From: Planctomycetota bacterium
GTDB taxonomy: Bacteria; Planctomycetota; B15-G4
Length of the DNA stretch: 64,000 nucleotides
Direction: 5' to 3'
Assembly: GCA_021604805.1 (NCBI GenBank)
Contig: BQJR01000004.1
Coordinates: 62,001-126,000 of the forward strand
A model generated the notes under the pieces. The model made no database searches. It was not told the origin of the DNA and saw nothing but the letters and a program-made list of their open reading frames with translations. The stretch's first letter is position 1. Each line of letters begins with the position of its first letter. A program made the translations under genes and the position numbers. Of the stretch, positions 1 to 9,688 are shown piece after piece.

Positions 1-297
1 AACCTTTGGTCGGTGAGTCGCATGAAATTCCTGGACCTGCAACGCCTTCAGCTGTCGTGTCAGCTTGACCTGAAACCACCCCACGACTGCGAGCACGATC
101 GTAAAGACCGCCACAACCCAACCTGAAGCAACAGCCCCCGAGGCCGATGGAGCTTGGACAGATTCCCCTTCTGGCGCCATGGAGCTTGAGACCGATGCCT
201 CAGGCGAGTTCACAGGTTCTGGAGCGACTTGCGCTGCGCAGAGAGTCAAGAAGATCAACTGCACTAGTAGGGTCATCACGACCGCGAGAGGCTTCAC
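1..297 (-). CDS. Membrane protein of unknown function, cut by the window edge
   Basis: An open frame runs off the left edge of the window, and only the first 99 codons are present. The GTG start at 297 is preferred because it follows a GGAG about 10 bases upstream and gives a good signal-like N-terminus (MKPLAVVMTLLVQLIFLTLC). An ATG at 276 is the alternative. Residues 60-75 form a second hydrophobic segment (WVVAVFTIVLAVVGW). A basic stretch then leads into FHATHRPKV. That R/K-P-x-V pattern just after a membrane segment is common in uncharacterised membrane proteins of about 150 residues. A TGA lies in frame upstream of the GTG. No function can be assigned. The base composition is visibly less GC-rich than in the neighbouring genes. 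Confidence 0.6.
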   Translation of the reverse strand, partial: MKPLAVVMTLLVQLIFLTLCAAQVAPEPVNSPEASVSSSMAPEGESVQAPSASGAVASGWVVAVFTIVLAVVGWFQVKLTRQLKALQVQEFHATHRPKV

Positions 298-842
298 TCG
301 AACTCATCTCCGGGAGGGGGCACTACCTGAGAGAGAGCGTCGCAACGGACACACCACCCGACTTAGGCAGTCGAAAAAGGATTCCACAGCATCGCGTCCG
401 CTACCAGCCTCAAACGCTGTAGCGCAAGACCTGACGATCAGTTGCGTGCGGCTGTCTCGGCTGGACGGTGGGGCTGCCGATCAGTTCGTAGTCACCGTCT
501 GCGCACGCCCTTGCGCTCAAGCTGAAAGCATTGCGGCGGCGACTGGAATCGCTGAAGGCGCGAGCAGCCGCGCTGGTGCGACTCCTCAAAAGTCAAATTC
601 ACCCTTTCCGCTCCACCACAAGCTCGCGGCGACTCGACGGAACGCCAACCTCAAACCCAGGCATCCAGCACCGCTAGGCTGAGACGCGCCTGCTGCCATC
701 ACGGCATCGTGCACGCAGCCGACAGGAGGATAACCCGTAAGGGTTGCTTCGCTAGCAGCGAGTGGCTGCATGGAGCGCAATCGCGGCTGATAGGAACAGA
801 TCCTCGCCGAACTCACTCGCCCGCCGCAGCGGCCTGCTGGCA
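298..842. other. Gene-poor, lower-GC spacer
   Basis: I find no convincing gene in these 545 bases. Short open frames exist on both strands, but they lack ribosome-binding sites and have unconvincing composition. Codon third positions do not show the strong G/C bias seen elsewhere in the window. The only organised feature is the nested inverted-repeat element at 715-769. Confidence 0.5.
715..769 (+). other. Possible structured element, nested inverted repeats
   Basis: An outer stem (GCAGCC at 715-720 with GGCTGC at 764-769) encloses two hairpins. The first is AACCC-GTAA-GGGTT at 732-745 and the second is TCGCT-AGC-AGCGA at 749-761. Read as plus-strand RNA, the first loop is GUAA, a GNRA-type tetraloop, and the whole could fold as a small three-way junction. 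An unpaired AGGAGG lies at 724-729. It might be a regulatory RNA, a recombination site or chance, and only covariation could decide. Confidence 0.3.
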
Positions 843-1871
843 TCACTCAGGCTGCACGTAGGTGTTGAAGCCCTGGATGCTGAAGTTCCCGTTGGTGAGG
901 GGGAGTGAACCCTGCGCGGGCGGCGCCAGCGGGATGGAACCGTAGAACGTGCCCACGGCCGACTCGTTCACCGGGTCGAAGTGACTCAGGCTGAGTCCCA
1001 CGCCGCCGAAGTAGAGAGTGAACGAGGTTCCACTGTTGTCGCTCGTGGCGGTCACGCTGAGTGCTGTGGGTTCGTGGATGCTGGTGTAGTAGTTGAAGCC
1101 GAGCTGCGGGGGCTCGTTGAGTGAGAAACGGATCTGGTGATAAGGATCCGGGCACTCACCGAAGGACACCGAGAAGTAACGCAGCGTCACGCCGTCGGGG
1201 GCGTAGGTCAGCCACACGGTCGCGGTCGTGGGGCTCCACGCTTCGCCGCCGAGCAGCGCGCTCACGAAGTCGTCGCTGCCGACCAGCGTGCCCGAGCAGC
1301 CATTGGGAAGCTGCGGCTGCGCGAGCGCCACCTTCATGCTCGCTTGCTCGGCACGCTTCGCCGCCTTCGCGATGAGACCCACGCGCCGGCGCATCAGCTC
1401 TTGGCTGGCAGCCTTGGCGAGCAGGCTTTCCCCTTTCGCTTTGAGAGCCTTGGCCTTGTTCAGCGGCGGCCCCTCGTCGGCGCTCAAGAACTCTGTGGCC
1501 AGCTCGGCCAAGCGCAACTCACACGACTCCAGGAGCCTCGCGGTCGCGATCACCAGTTCTTGCTGCACGGGCACGTCGTCGGCCAGCTTCTTTTGCAGCG
1601 GCTTCACGACCTTGCGGAAGTTCTTGGCGTCCTTGCTGAGCGTGGTCGAGGGCTTCTCCAGCTTCACGAGCTGCTTCTTCACGAACTTGAGCAGCTTCGT
1701 TTGCTCCTTGCTTGGCTCGGGCAACAGCACCAGGGTGAGCGCGCGGGTCTCGAGCAGCCCGATCAGGTCGTTCAGCTCCTCGCCTGCGGGGCCGGCCGCT
1801 TGCGGCGACGCGAAGGGGGCGATCGCAAGCAACGCGAGCAGTAGCAAGGCATGAGTCGCAGAACGGTGCAT
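843..1871 (-). CDS. Secreted protein of unknown function with Lys-rich helical region
   Basis: This 342-residue protein starts at the ATG at 1871, preceded by AGGAG nine bases upstream. The frame stays open further upstream, but that part is not plausible protein. Residues 1-25 look like a signal peptide (LLLLALLAIAPFASPQAAG). Residues about 30-165 are predicted helical and rich in Lys, Leu and Glu (QLVKLEKPSTTLSKDAKNF), with no clear enzyme motif. From about residue 190 the protein changes to a beta-rich domain with a GGEAWSPTTATVWLTY segment, like small secreted lipoprotein-type beta domains. I recognise no family. It is divergent from prfC, separated by about 160 bases that probably hold both promoters. 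Its helical module resembles in style the C-terminal part of the secreted protein at 29227-30498. Confidence 0.7.
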   Translation of the reverse strand: MHRSATHALLLLALLAIAPFASPQAAGPAGEELNDLIGLLETRALTLVLLPEPSKEQTKLLKFVKKQLVKLEKPSTTLSKDAKNFRKVVKPLQKKLADDVPVQQELVIATARLLESCELRLAELATEFLSADEGPPLNKAKALKAKGESLLAKAASQELMRRRVGLIAKAAKRAEQASMKVALAQPQLPNGCSGTLVGSDDFVSALLGGEAWSPTTATVWLTYAPDGVTLRYFSVSFGECPDPYHQIRFSLNEPPQLGFNYYTSIHEPTALSVTATSDNSGTSFTLYFGGVGLSLSHFDPVNESAVGTFYGSIPLAPPAQGSLPLTNGNFSIQGFNTYVQPE

Positions 1872-2034
1872 GACGTGTTTCTCCTGGATCGAAGTCATCG
1901 CTGGCGCGGCTCCCCCATCCGGCCAGCTCCCCGGCGCCCTGCGAGTGGACCGCTCAGCCACGGTCGGAATCGCTCCCTTCAAGCCCGGTTGCTATCCTCG
2001 ACGGCTTCGCCTCCGCTGCCCTAACACCACTCTC

Positions 2035-3624
<1,590 letters not shown>

Positions 3625-3635
3625 GGAATTCTCAC

Positions 3636-6494
3636 TCAACGGCCAGCGCTGTCGGGCACCACGAGTCGGATCGTGCGGCGCTCGCCTGACGCCAAGTTGA
3701 GTTGCTCGCGCGCGAAGAACGGCAACTCCACGCCAGGCTCGCCCACACCCGCCACGCCGTCGGCGCCAGCACCCAGTGACTTGGTGTGTTGCTTGGCGAG
3801 GTCGAGTTGCCATGCGCCGGGATGCAGACCGCGGACATCGAACATGCCGCTGCCGAATCGCGGCCACGCCAACTCGTAGTGTTCGCCGTCGGCGCTGCGC
3901 AGATGCACGTAGCCCTGGAACGGCCCGCCGTCTTCGTGCACGACGTGGCCGTAGATCGAGGCGCCGTGCTGCGGTCGCAGCTCCACGCCGCGCCGTGACT
4001 CCGCCTCGGCGAGTTCGAACACGCCCCAGCTCTCGGCGATGCTCATGCCGCCGTGTGTTCGGAGTGCGTAGCTGCCTGCGCTCAAGCCGGCGAAGTGGAA
4101 ACGGCCCTTGGCGTCGGGCTGCAGACTGCCGATGGTTTCGTCGCCCTGAACGAGCCGCACGTAGAGTTGGCCGACGTCGAGGTCGGTCCCGTCGACGATC
4201 ACCGTGCCCGACACCGAGGCGTCGCCCAACACGAACTCGCGTTCGAGCTGATCACCGGCGCGCAGCGTGAGCGGCTGAGCGCGCCCCACGCCGTCGCGGA
4301 AAGCGTGCAGCTCGTAGTCGCCTGGGAGCTCCGACTCGAAGTGGAAGCGGCCGTCGACACCGGTTTCGAAGTTGTCGAACGCGAACACTGGTCCCAGCTG
4401 CGAGGGACCGACGAACTGCACGAGCACGCCTGGAATCGGGACGCCGGCCGTGTCGAGCACGCGGCCCTCGACCACGCTCAGCGCTCGTTGATGGAACTCG
4501 AGTTCGCGGGTCTCGCCCGCCGCGATCTCGAGCTCGAGCGCCGCGACGCGCGCCACGTGCAGCGAGCCCCCGCCTGCCACGTTGTCCAGCTGGAAGCGCC
4601 CCTCCGTGTCGGTGAGCACGTCGTAGGTGCCGTAACGGCCGGGGCTCCAGATCACGCGCTGCGCCACGGCCGGGCTGCCGTCGATCGCGAAGACACGCCC
4701 GAGGATGCTCGCGAGACGCTGCAGCGTGAACGTGTGCTCGGCGTCGCCCTCGATGATCTCGAAGCGCGACAGGTGCACGCCCTTGTGCGCTTCGGCGCTG
4801 ATCGTGAGTTCCCAGTCGCCGGCCGCGAAACCGTGGAGCTCGACGAGACCCTGCGCGTCGGTGCGGTCCTTCGCGAAAGGCCGCGGGCCGTGAGACCGGA
4901 AGCCCGAACCCCACTCGGCCGGCGGCGTGAGTTGCAGCTTCGCGCCGGGAATCGGATCGCCGACTTCGTTCGCGACGCGGACGCGCAAGCTGTGCGCCGG
5001 GCGCAACGCGACGCGCACGCTGAGTTGCTCGCCGGGCGTCAAGCCGGGTGCGTCGTGCAGTTGCTGCGTGTAGCCCGGAGCGCTCACGAACAGTCGCGTC
5101 CCGATCGGCCCGGCCTGGTGCACCACGTTGTCGCTCACCGGCAGCGGCAGGTAGTCCTTCATGTTCGGTGAGGTCATCGCGAGCCAACGGTTGATGTCGC
5201 GGAAAGCGCGCAGCTCGAAGTCGGGGATCGACGCGCCACTCGCTTCCGACACGACCTCCACGAGCAAGCGCGCCTCGGGACGCAGCACGAGATCGTTGCC
5301 TGCGCTGTCGGGCGGCACGTCGGCGATCCAGCTGACTTCGTGACCGTCGGCAGTGGCGATCACGCGGAAGGGTGACTTTGCACGCGGGAGGCCGGTGAGC
5401 TTGTAGTGACCCTGCTCGCCCGTCACGCCGCCTTCGCGGATCATGAAGGGGAAGTTGGCGAGTAAGAAGTCGGAATCGTGCTCACCGGGTTCAGGCAACC
5501 AAGCACCGTAGTCGGAGTCAGCAGCGGTGACGCGCGCACCGACCACGGGTGCGCCGTTGAGATCGGTCACGCGGCCTGAAACCTGCGCGGCTCGCGGCAG
5601 CGTGAACGTGCCGAGATCGACGGACTCACCGGCGGCGACCTCGACTTCGTGCTCCAACTCTTCGCGATCCGTCGCGAGGAAGCGCAGTGTGAAAGCACCG
5701 CGCCACTGATGCGTGATGCGCCACTCGCCGTCGGCATCACTCTGCGCGTGGAAGAACGGTGCGTCCTGCGGCGGGTGCGACGCGGGTCGCGCGGGTCCGA
5801 GCCACCGGTGCTCGACGACGACTTGCACGCCCTCGATCGGCGCGCCCTGTTCATCGACGAAGCGCGCGCGCAAGCTCGCGCCAAACTCTGCGAGCGAAAG
5901 GTCCCCGACATCGACGGCGCCGCCCGCGAACGCGAAGAGTGGGAAGGCGGTCAGCGCGAAGCCATCAGCGCGCACGAGCAGAGTGGGGAAACTCGAATCG
6001 CTCGAGCTTGGGCCGTCGCTGCGCTTCCAGGGGCCCTCGAGCTGGAAGCGCCCCTGCGAATCGGTGAGCACGCGCTCGAAGGCGTCGGGCTCGTAGGCGA
6101 CGACTTCATAGAAGCCGAGGTGCAGCGCACCCGTGAAATCTAAGGCGCGCTGCGTGCGCCAGTCCGGGAACAACAGCACCTCGGCACCAGCGAGCGGAAC
6201 GCCGAAGGCATCGACCACGCGGCCGGAGGCGCTGACGACATCGAGTGTGTCGGCCGCGTTCGACGCAGCCGAAGCCGCTACGACGTCGGACGCATCGCTC
6301 GTCGCACCCGCGAGGGCCGCCGGTTCGTTCACGGTGACGGGGAGCGCCGCCTGCGCGTCGTGGTGAAGCGCTGCGTCGTCACGTTGTGCGAGCGCGCCGA
6401 CGCTGTCGTCGACCGGCGTGTCGTCAGGCCTCAGCAACCACCAGCACGCGACCACGATCAGCGCGACAGTCGCAGCAAGACCCCACTTCCCCAC
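3636..6494 (-). CDS. Membrane-anchored multi-domain carboxypeptidase-regulatory-like protein, paralogue 1
   Basis: This 952-residue protein starts at a GTG preceded by GGGAGAG. Residues 1-22 (MGKWGLAATVALIVVACWWL) form a single membrane anchor or uncleaved signal. An acidic, Ala-rich linker follows. The rest consists of repeated beta-sandwich modules with the pattern G-x-V-x-D-x-x-G-x-P-(I/V)-x-G-A, ending in Y/W-x-L or similar, typical of the carboxypeptidase regulatory-like fold (PF13620 type). No peptidase domain is present. It is homologous along its length to the next two genes, for example LRVRVANEVGDPIPGAKLQL against LTVRVLDDRGEPVPGVSVSL in paralogue 2. The expected location is the periplasm or cell surface. 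The function is unknown; such modules usually bind carbohydrate or protein, or act as spacers. Confidence 0.85.
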   Translation of the reverse strand: MGKWGLAATVALIVVACWWLLRPDDTPVDDSVGALAQRDDAALHHDAQAALPVTVNEPAALAGATSDASDVVAASAASNAADTLDVVSASGRVVDAFGVPLAGAEVLLFPDWRTQRALDFTGALHLGFYEVVAYEPDAFERVLTDSQGRFQLEGPWKRSDGPSSSDSSFPTLLVRADGFALTAFPLFAFAGGAVDVGDLSLAEFGASLRARFVDEQGAPIEGVQVVVEHRWLGPARPASHPPQDAPFFHAQSDADGEWRITHQWRGAFTLRFLATDREELEHEVEVAAGESVDLGTFTLPRAAQVSGRVTDLNGAPVVGARVTAADSDYGAWLPEPGEHDSDFLLANFPFMIREGGVTGEQGHYKLTGLPRAKSPFRVIATADGHEVSWIADVPPDSAGNDLVLRPEARLLVEVVSEASGASIPDFELRAFRDINRWLAMTSPNMKDYLPLPVSDNVVHQAGPIGTRLFVSAPGYTQQLHDAPGLTPGEQLSVRVALRPAHSLRVRVANEVGDPIPGAKLQLTPPAEWGSGFRSHGPRPFAKDRTDAQGLVELHGFAAGDWELTISAEAHKGVHLSRFEIIEGDAEHTFTLQRLASILGRVFAIDGSPAVAQRVIWSPGRYGTYDVLTDTEGRFQLDNVAGGGSLHVARVAALELEIAAGETRELEFHQRALSVVEGRVLDTAGVPIPGVLVQFVGPSQLGPVFAFDNFETGVDGRFHFESELPGDYELHAFRDGVGRAQPLTLRAGDQLEREFVLGDASVSGTVIVDGTDLDVGQLYVRLVQGDETIGSLQPDAKGRFHFAGLSAGSYALRTHGGMSIAESWGVFELAEAESRRGVELRPQHGASIYGHVVHEDGGPFQGYVHLRSADGEHYELAWPRFGSGMFDVRGLHPGAWQLDLAKQHTKSLGAGADGVAGVGEPGVELPFFAREQLNLASGERRTIRLVVPDSAGR

Positions 6495-6570
6495 GGCACT
6501 CTCCCGCGTCTCGACTCGATGTCCCGAAGGCGACCGGCGTGTTGCGCCGCCAGCGTATCACCGTTGCGTG

Positions 6571-6650
6571 CCTCCGCGCCTCCGCGCCTCCGCGCCTCCG
6601 CGCATCGCGCATCGCACGCAGCACGCAGCACGCACCACGCAGCACCCACC
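6571..6650. repeat. Low-complexity short tandem repeats
   Basis: Four perfect copies of the 8-base unit CCTCCGCG occupy 6571-6602. They are followed by seven-base units related to CGCATCG and CACGCAG up to about 6650. The block lies in the 187-base spacer between paralogues 1 and 2 and codes for nothing convincing. It could vary in length by replication slippage. Confidence 0.85.
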
Positions 6651-6681
6651 AGGACTCTGTCCGCACATTCTGTGCACCCGC

Positions 6682-9549
6682 CTACGGCGGCGGCGCGCCC
6701 GGCATCACGAGGTCGAGCTCGAGTTCGTCGCCGAGGGTGAGAGTGAAGCTCTCGCGCAGCGGCAAGCGTGGGGCGTCGAGGCCGGGGAAGTCGTCGGAAC
6801 CGAAACCGCCGATCTGGAAGTCCAACTCCCAGCGACCGGGGGCGAGTCCGCCGAGCACCACGTGGCCGTCTTGTACCTGAGCCAAGCGCAGCGGCGCTTC
6901 GGCGTCGAGGCGCTTCAGGAAGGCCAGGCCGTTGAACGCCTCGCCCGACTGCCAGCGCAGCGCGACACGCACCGAGCACGCGAGTTCGAGCGTGAGTTCC
7001 AGATCGACGCGGCGTTCGCCGGCGCCGAGTTCGAACGGGCCCGCCTTGAGTGTGCGCGCGCCGGGGACGTCGACCTGAATGCTGTAGCTGCCTGCGGACA
7101 AGGGTTCGAAGAGGAAGCGCCCGTCGAGCGGCAACGACTCGAAGGCCACGCGCGAGTTGTCTTGCATGAGCGTGATGCGCTGGTAACGCACGTCGAGCTC
7201 GATGTCGGGGAAGTGCACCACGCCACCCAGCGCGGCGCTGCCGAGTTCGACATCGTGTCGCGCTCGTTCGCCCGGACGGCTCTCGAGTTGCGCGACCGAA
7301 CGCGCGCCGCCCGGCGCATCGACGGTGACGTTCAACAGGCCGAAGGCGCCGACCTCCATGGAGTAGTCGCCGTTGGCGTCGGTGCGTGCGTGATTGCTCC
7401 AACCGCCGTCGCCCTGTTCGCCTTCGATCACCGGGCCGTGCGTCATGACCTGGGCCTCGCTCACCGGCGCGCCGCCCGAGGTCACGCGGCCTTCGAGCAC
7501 GAAGGCTGGCAGCTGCTGCAAGGTCACGTCGACCTCTTGCCCCGGCGTGATCCCGAGGCGTTCGAGCGGCACGCGCGCTGCTTGCAGGCGGAACTCCCCC
7601 TCGCGCAACAAGCGGTAGGCGAAGCGCCCTTCGAGGTCGGTGACGACGCTGTTCGTGTCGAAGCCACCGCTGGAGACTTGTGAAGTCACGTACACGTTCG
7701 CGCCCGACACCGGCTCGCCCGTCACTGAGAGCAGCTGCCCGACGACCGCCGCGCGACGCTTCAAGCGCAGCTCGATCTCGGCGTTGCTTCCGCTGAGTTC
7801 GCAGGGCACGTCGCGCACACCGAAGTGCTCCGGCGACGAAGCGTTCAGTGTCCACGCGCCGGCGGCGAGGCCGGTGTGCGTGCTGCGGCCGTGCTCGTCG
7901 GTCATGGCCTGGAGTTCGGAACCGAGGTCGCCGTACTGCGCGCCGGTGCCCCACGCGAGCGGCGGGTCGAGGCTCACGCTGACACCGGGCACGGGCTCAC
8001 CGCGGTCGTCGAGCACGCGCACAGTGAGAGTGGCGGCCGGTTCGAGTTCCACGATCACGGCGCGCGTCTCACCGGGTGCAACGCCGGGTGCTTCGATCGA
8101 CTTGGCGGCGAAGCCGTGCGCGGCCACGTACAAGCGCGTGCCCAAGGCGCCGGCCTGCAACACGCGCGCAGCTTCCACGCGCAACTCCACGGCCAAGGGG
8201 ATCGACGTGTTGCCCGTTCGCTTTCGCCACAACCCCGTCGGTCGGAAGGCTTGCAGCACGGCGTCGGGCAGCACGCGACCGTCGGTGGCGGCGCGCACTT
8301 GCACGTCGAGCACGCCTTGGGGCGCGAGCTTGACGGCTGGCGCCTCGCTGTCGAAAGGCACGTCGCGCAGCAACGCAGGTTCGTGACCCGACGCGCTGAT
8401 CGCGACTTCGTGTTGCACCCAGTTGCTCTCGAGTTGACGCAGCACGTAGCGCCCCTCGGCGTCAGTGAGCACGCCGCGTTCTTCCGCGCGCCGCAAGTAG
8501 GCTGCGGCAGGGTCGGCGCCGGGCGGATCGGGCAAGCGCGGGTTGTAGGAGTGGTAACCCTGCGCGTAGACGCTGGCGCCTTCGAGCGGCGCGCCGTTCG
8601 CGTCGCGCACGAGGCCCGAGATGCTGGGCCCGGCGTGCGGGTCCACGAGCAGCTCGCCGAGATCCACCACGCCGGGCGTGAGCGCGAACTCGTCAATGGC
8701 TTCCCAGCGCCCGGCTTCGAGCTCGAGCCAGAGTTCGTGCGTCGTCGGCCAGAGGTTCGGGATGCGCAACTCGCCGTTCGCATCGCTCAGCGCCGGGAAC
8801 ATCAGGCCGCCGTTCATCGGCACCGTGCGCGACCGCATCTCGTAGAACGGTTTCCAATCAATGTGGACGAAACTCGCGCGCATCCCCACGTGCGGTTGCC
8901 CGCTCGGATCGACGAGTCGCGCGCGCAGTTCGCTGCCGAGTTGATCGAGCACGAGATCGCCCGCCGCGTGTTCGCCGCCCGCGAAACCTTCGCAGCGGAA
9001 GTGCTGAATGGCTTGCCCCGGCGCCGCGACGACCAGCGTGGGAAAGGGCGCCTGGTGCGATACGCGGACACCGTTGTCGGGGAGCCACGGACCTTCCAAG
9101 CGGAACTCGCCGCGGTCGTTCGTGCGCGTGGTGCTGCAGAGCTCGGGATCCAGTGTCGTGGGCGGGTAGCCGCTGCACATGCCGAGTTTGCAGCCTGTTT
9201 TGAGGTCGGGCAGCAGCAGGACCACTGCGTCGGCGACGGGCGCGCCGGTGCTGTCGATCACGCGGCCGTGCGCGCTCATGGACACGAGGCCCTCGGGCCA
9301 GTCGGCGGCCGGGTCGGCGCTGTCGGCGGCAGCAGCTTCGGCGGGCGGAAGCGCGGCGGACGTGTCGAGCGCGGTGGCTTCCGACGAGGCCAGCGGCACC
9401 GCGGGCGTAGCACGCGACGGCGCGTCGCTCCCGGCCACGACACGCGTCGGCGCGCCCGCGTCACGCGACGCGTCGGCGCTGAGCCACCACAGCATGCACC
9501 CGACGGCAGCGAACCCCGTCACGATGAGCAGCTTCCCCCAACGTCCCAT
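6682..9549 (-). CDS. Membrane-anchored multi-domain carboxypeptidase-regulatory-like protein, paralogue 2
   Basis: This 955-residue protein begins MGRWGKLLIVTGFAAVGCML at an ATG preceded by GGGAGAGG. One hydrophobic segment (residues about 6-24) anchors it, and a low-complexity linker rich in Ala, Ser and Asp follows to about residue 85. The body is a string of beta modules of the carboxypeptidase-regulatory-like type, each with D-x-x-G-x-P and a closing glycine-rich turn. It shares the MG[RK]WG start, module order, length and a short polar tail (VMPGAPPP here) with its two neighbours, so the three arose by tandem duplication. No catalytic residues are recognisable. An upstream block at 9583-9623 is shared with paralogue 3. 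Confidence 0.85.
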   Translation of the reverse strand: MGRWGKLLIVTGFAAVGCMLWWLSADASRDAGAPTRVVAGSDAPSRATPAVPLASSEATALDTSAALPPAEAAAADSADPAADWPEGLVSMSAHGRVIDSTGAPVADAVVLLLPDLKTGCKLGMCSGYPPTTLDPELCSTTRTNDRGEFRLEGPWLPDNGVRVSHQAPFPTLVVAAPGQAIQHFRCEGFAGGEHAAGDLVLDQLGSELRARLVDPSGQPHVGMRASFVHIDWKPFYEMRSRTVPMNGGLMFPALSDANGELRIPNLWPTTHELWLELEAGRWEAIDEFALTPGVVDLGELLVDPHAGPSISGLVRDANGAPLEGASVYAQGYHSYNPRLPDPPGADPAAAYLRRAEERGVLTDAEGRYVLRQLESNWVQHEVAISASGHEPALLRDVPFDSEAPAVKLAPQGVLDVQVRAATDGRVLPDAVLQAFRPTGLWRKRTGNTSIPLAVELRVEAARVLQAGALGTRLYVAAHGFAAKSIEAPGVAPGETRAVIVELEPAATLTVRVLDDRGEPVPGVSVSLDPPLAWGTGAQYGDLGSELQAMTDEHGRSTHTGLAAGAWTLNASSPEHFGVRDVPCELSGSNAEIELRLKRRAAVVGQLLSVTGEPVSGANVYVTSQVSSGGFDTNSVVTDLEGRFAYRLLREGEFRLQAARVPLERLGITPGQEVDVTLQQLPAFVLEGRVTSGGAPVSEAQVMTHGPVIEGEQGDGGWSNHARTDANGDYSMEVGAFGLLNVTVDAPGGARSVAQLESRPGERARHDVELGSAALGGVVHFPDIELDVRYQRITLMQDNSRVAFESLPLDGRFLFEPLSAGSYSIQVDVPGARTLKAGPFELGAGERRVDLELTLELACSVRVALRWQSGEAFNGLAFLKRLDAEAPLRLAQVQDGHVVLGGLAPGRWELDFQIGGFGSDDFPGLDAPRLPLRESFTLTLGDELELDLVMPGAPPP

Positions 9550-9582
9550 GACCTCTCCCGCGCGAGTGAACCGCCGAAGCGC

Positions 9583-9623
9583 GACGGCTGCGCGAGTGTA
9601 TCAAGGAGGTTTGAGTCGGTGAC
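9583..9623 (-). promoter_or_regulatory. Conserved upstream block of paralogue 2, likely promoter
   Basis: Read on the minus strand, this block contains in order GTCACC, CAAACC, CTTGATA and CAGCCGTC. The same four elements occur in the same order and nearly the same spacing upstream of paralogue 3 (12548-12588). TTGATA ends 49 bases before the ATG here and 48 bases before it in paralogue 3. Conservation of non-coding sequence between diverged paralogues suggests a functional promoter or operator. A TGATA is also present upstream of paralogue 1 (61 bases before its start), but the other elements there are degraded. Confidence 0.5.
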
Positions 9624-9643
9624 TGAGCAACAGCTCGGCGCCC

Positions 9644-9688
9644 AGCTCGACAGCGCTCAGTTCGACAGCGCTCAGTTCGGCGGCGCTC
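9644..9688. repeat. 15-base tandem repeat, three units
   Basis: Units AGCTCGACAGCGCTC, AGTTCGACAGCGCTC and AGTTCGGCGGCGCTC follow each other. The third overlaps the last codons and stop of the paralogue 3 gene, so the repeat appears to have grown from the 3' end of that gene by slippage. Confidence 0.8.

Noticed and set aside
586..846. Minus-strand frame ending in a G-L-R-L-A-F-R string, faintly like the C-terminus of formylglycine-generating-enzyme family proteins.
   Set aside because: It is short and lacks the other motifs of that family, the start is not supported, and the region is low in coding character.
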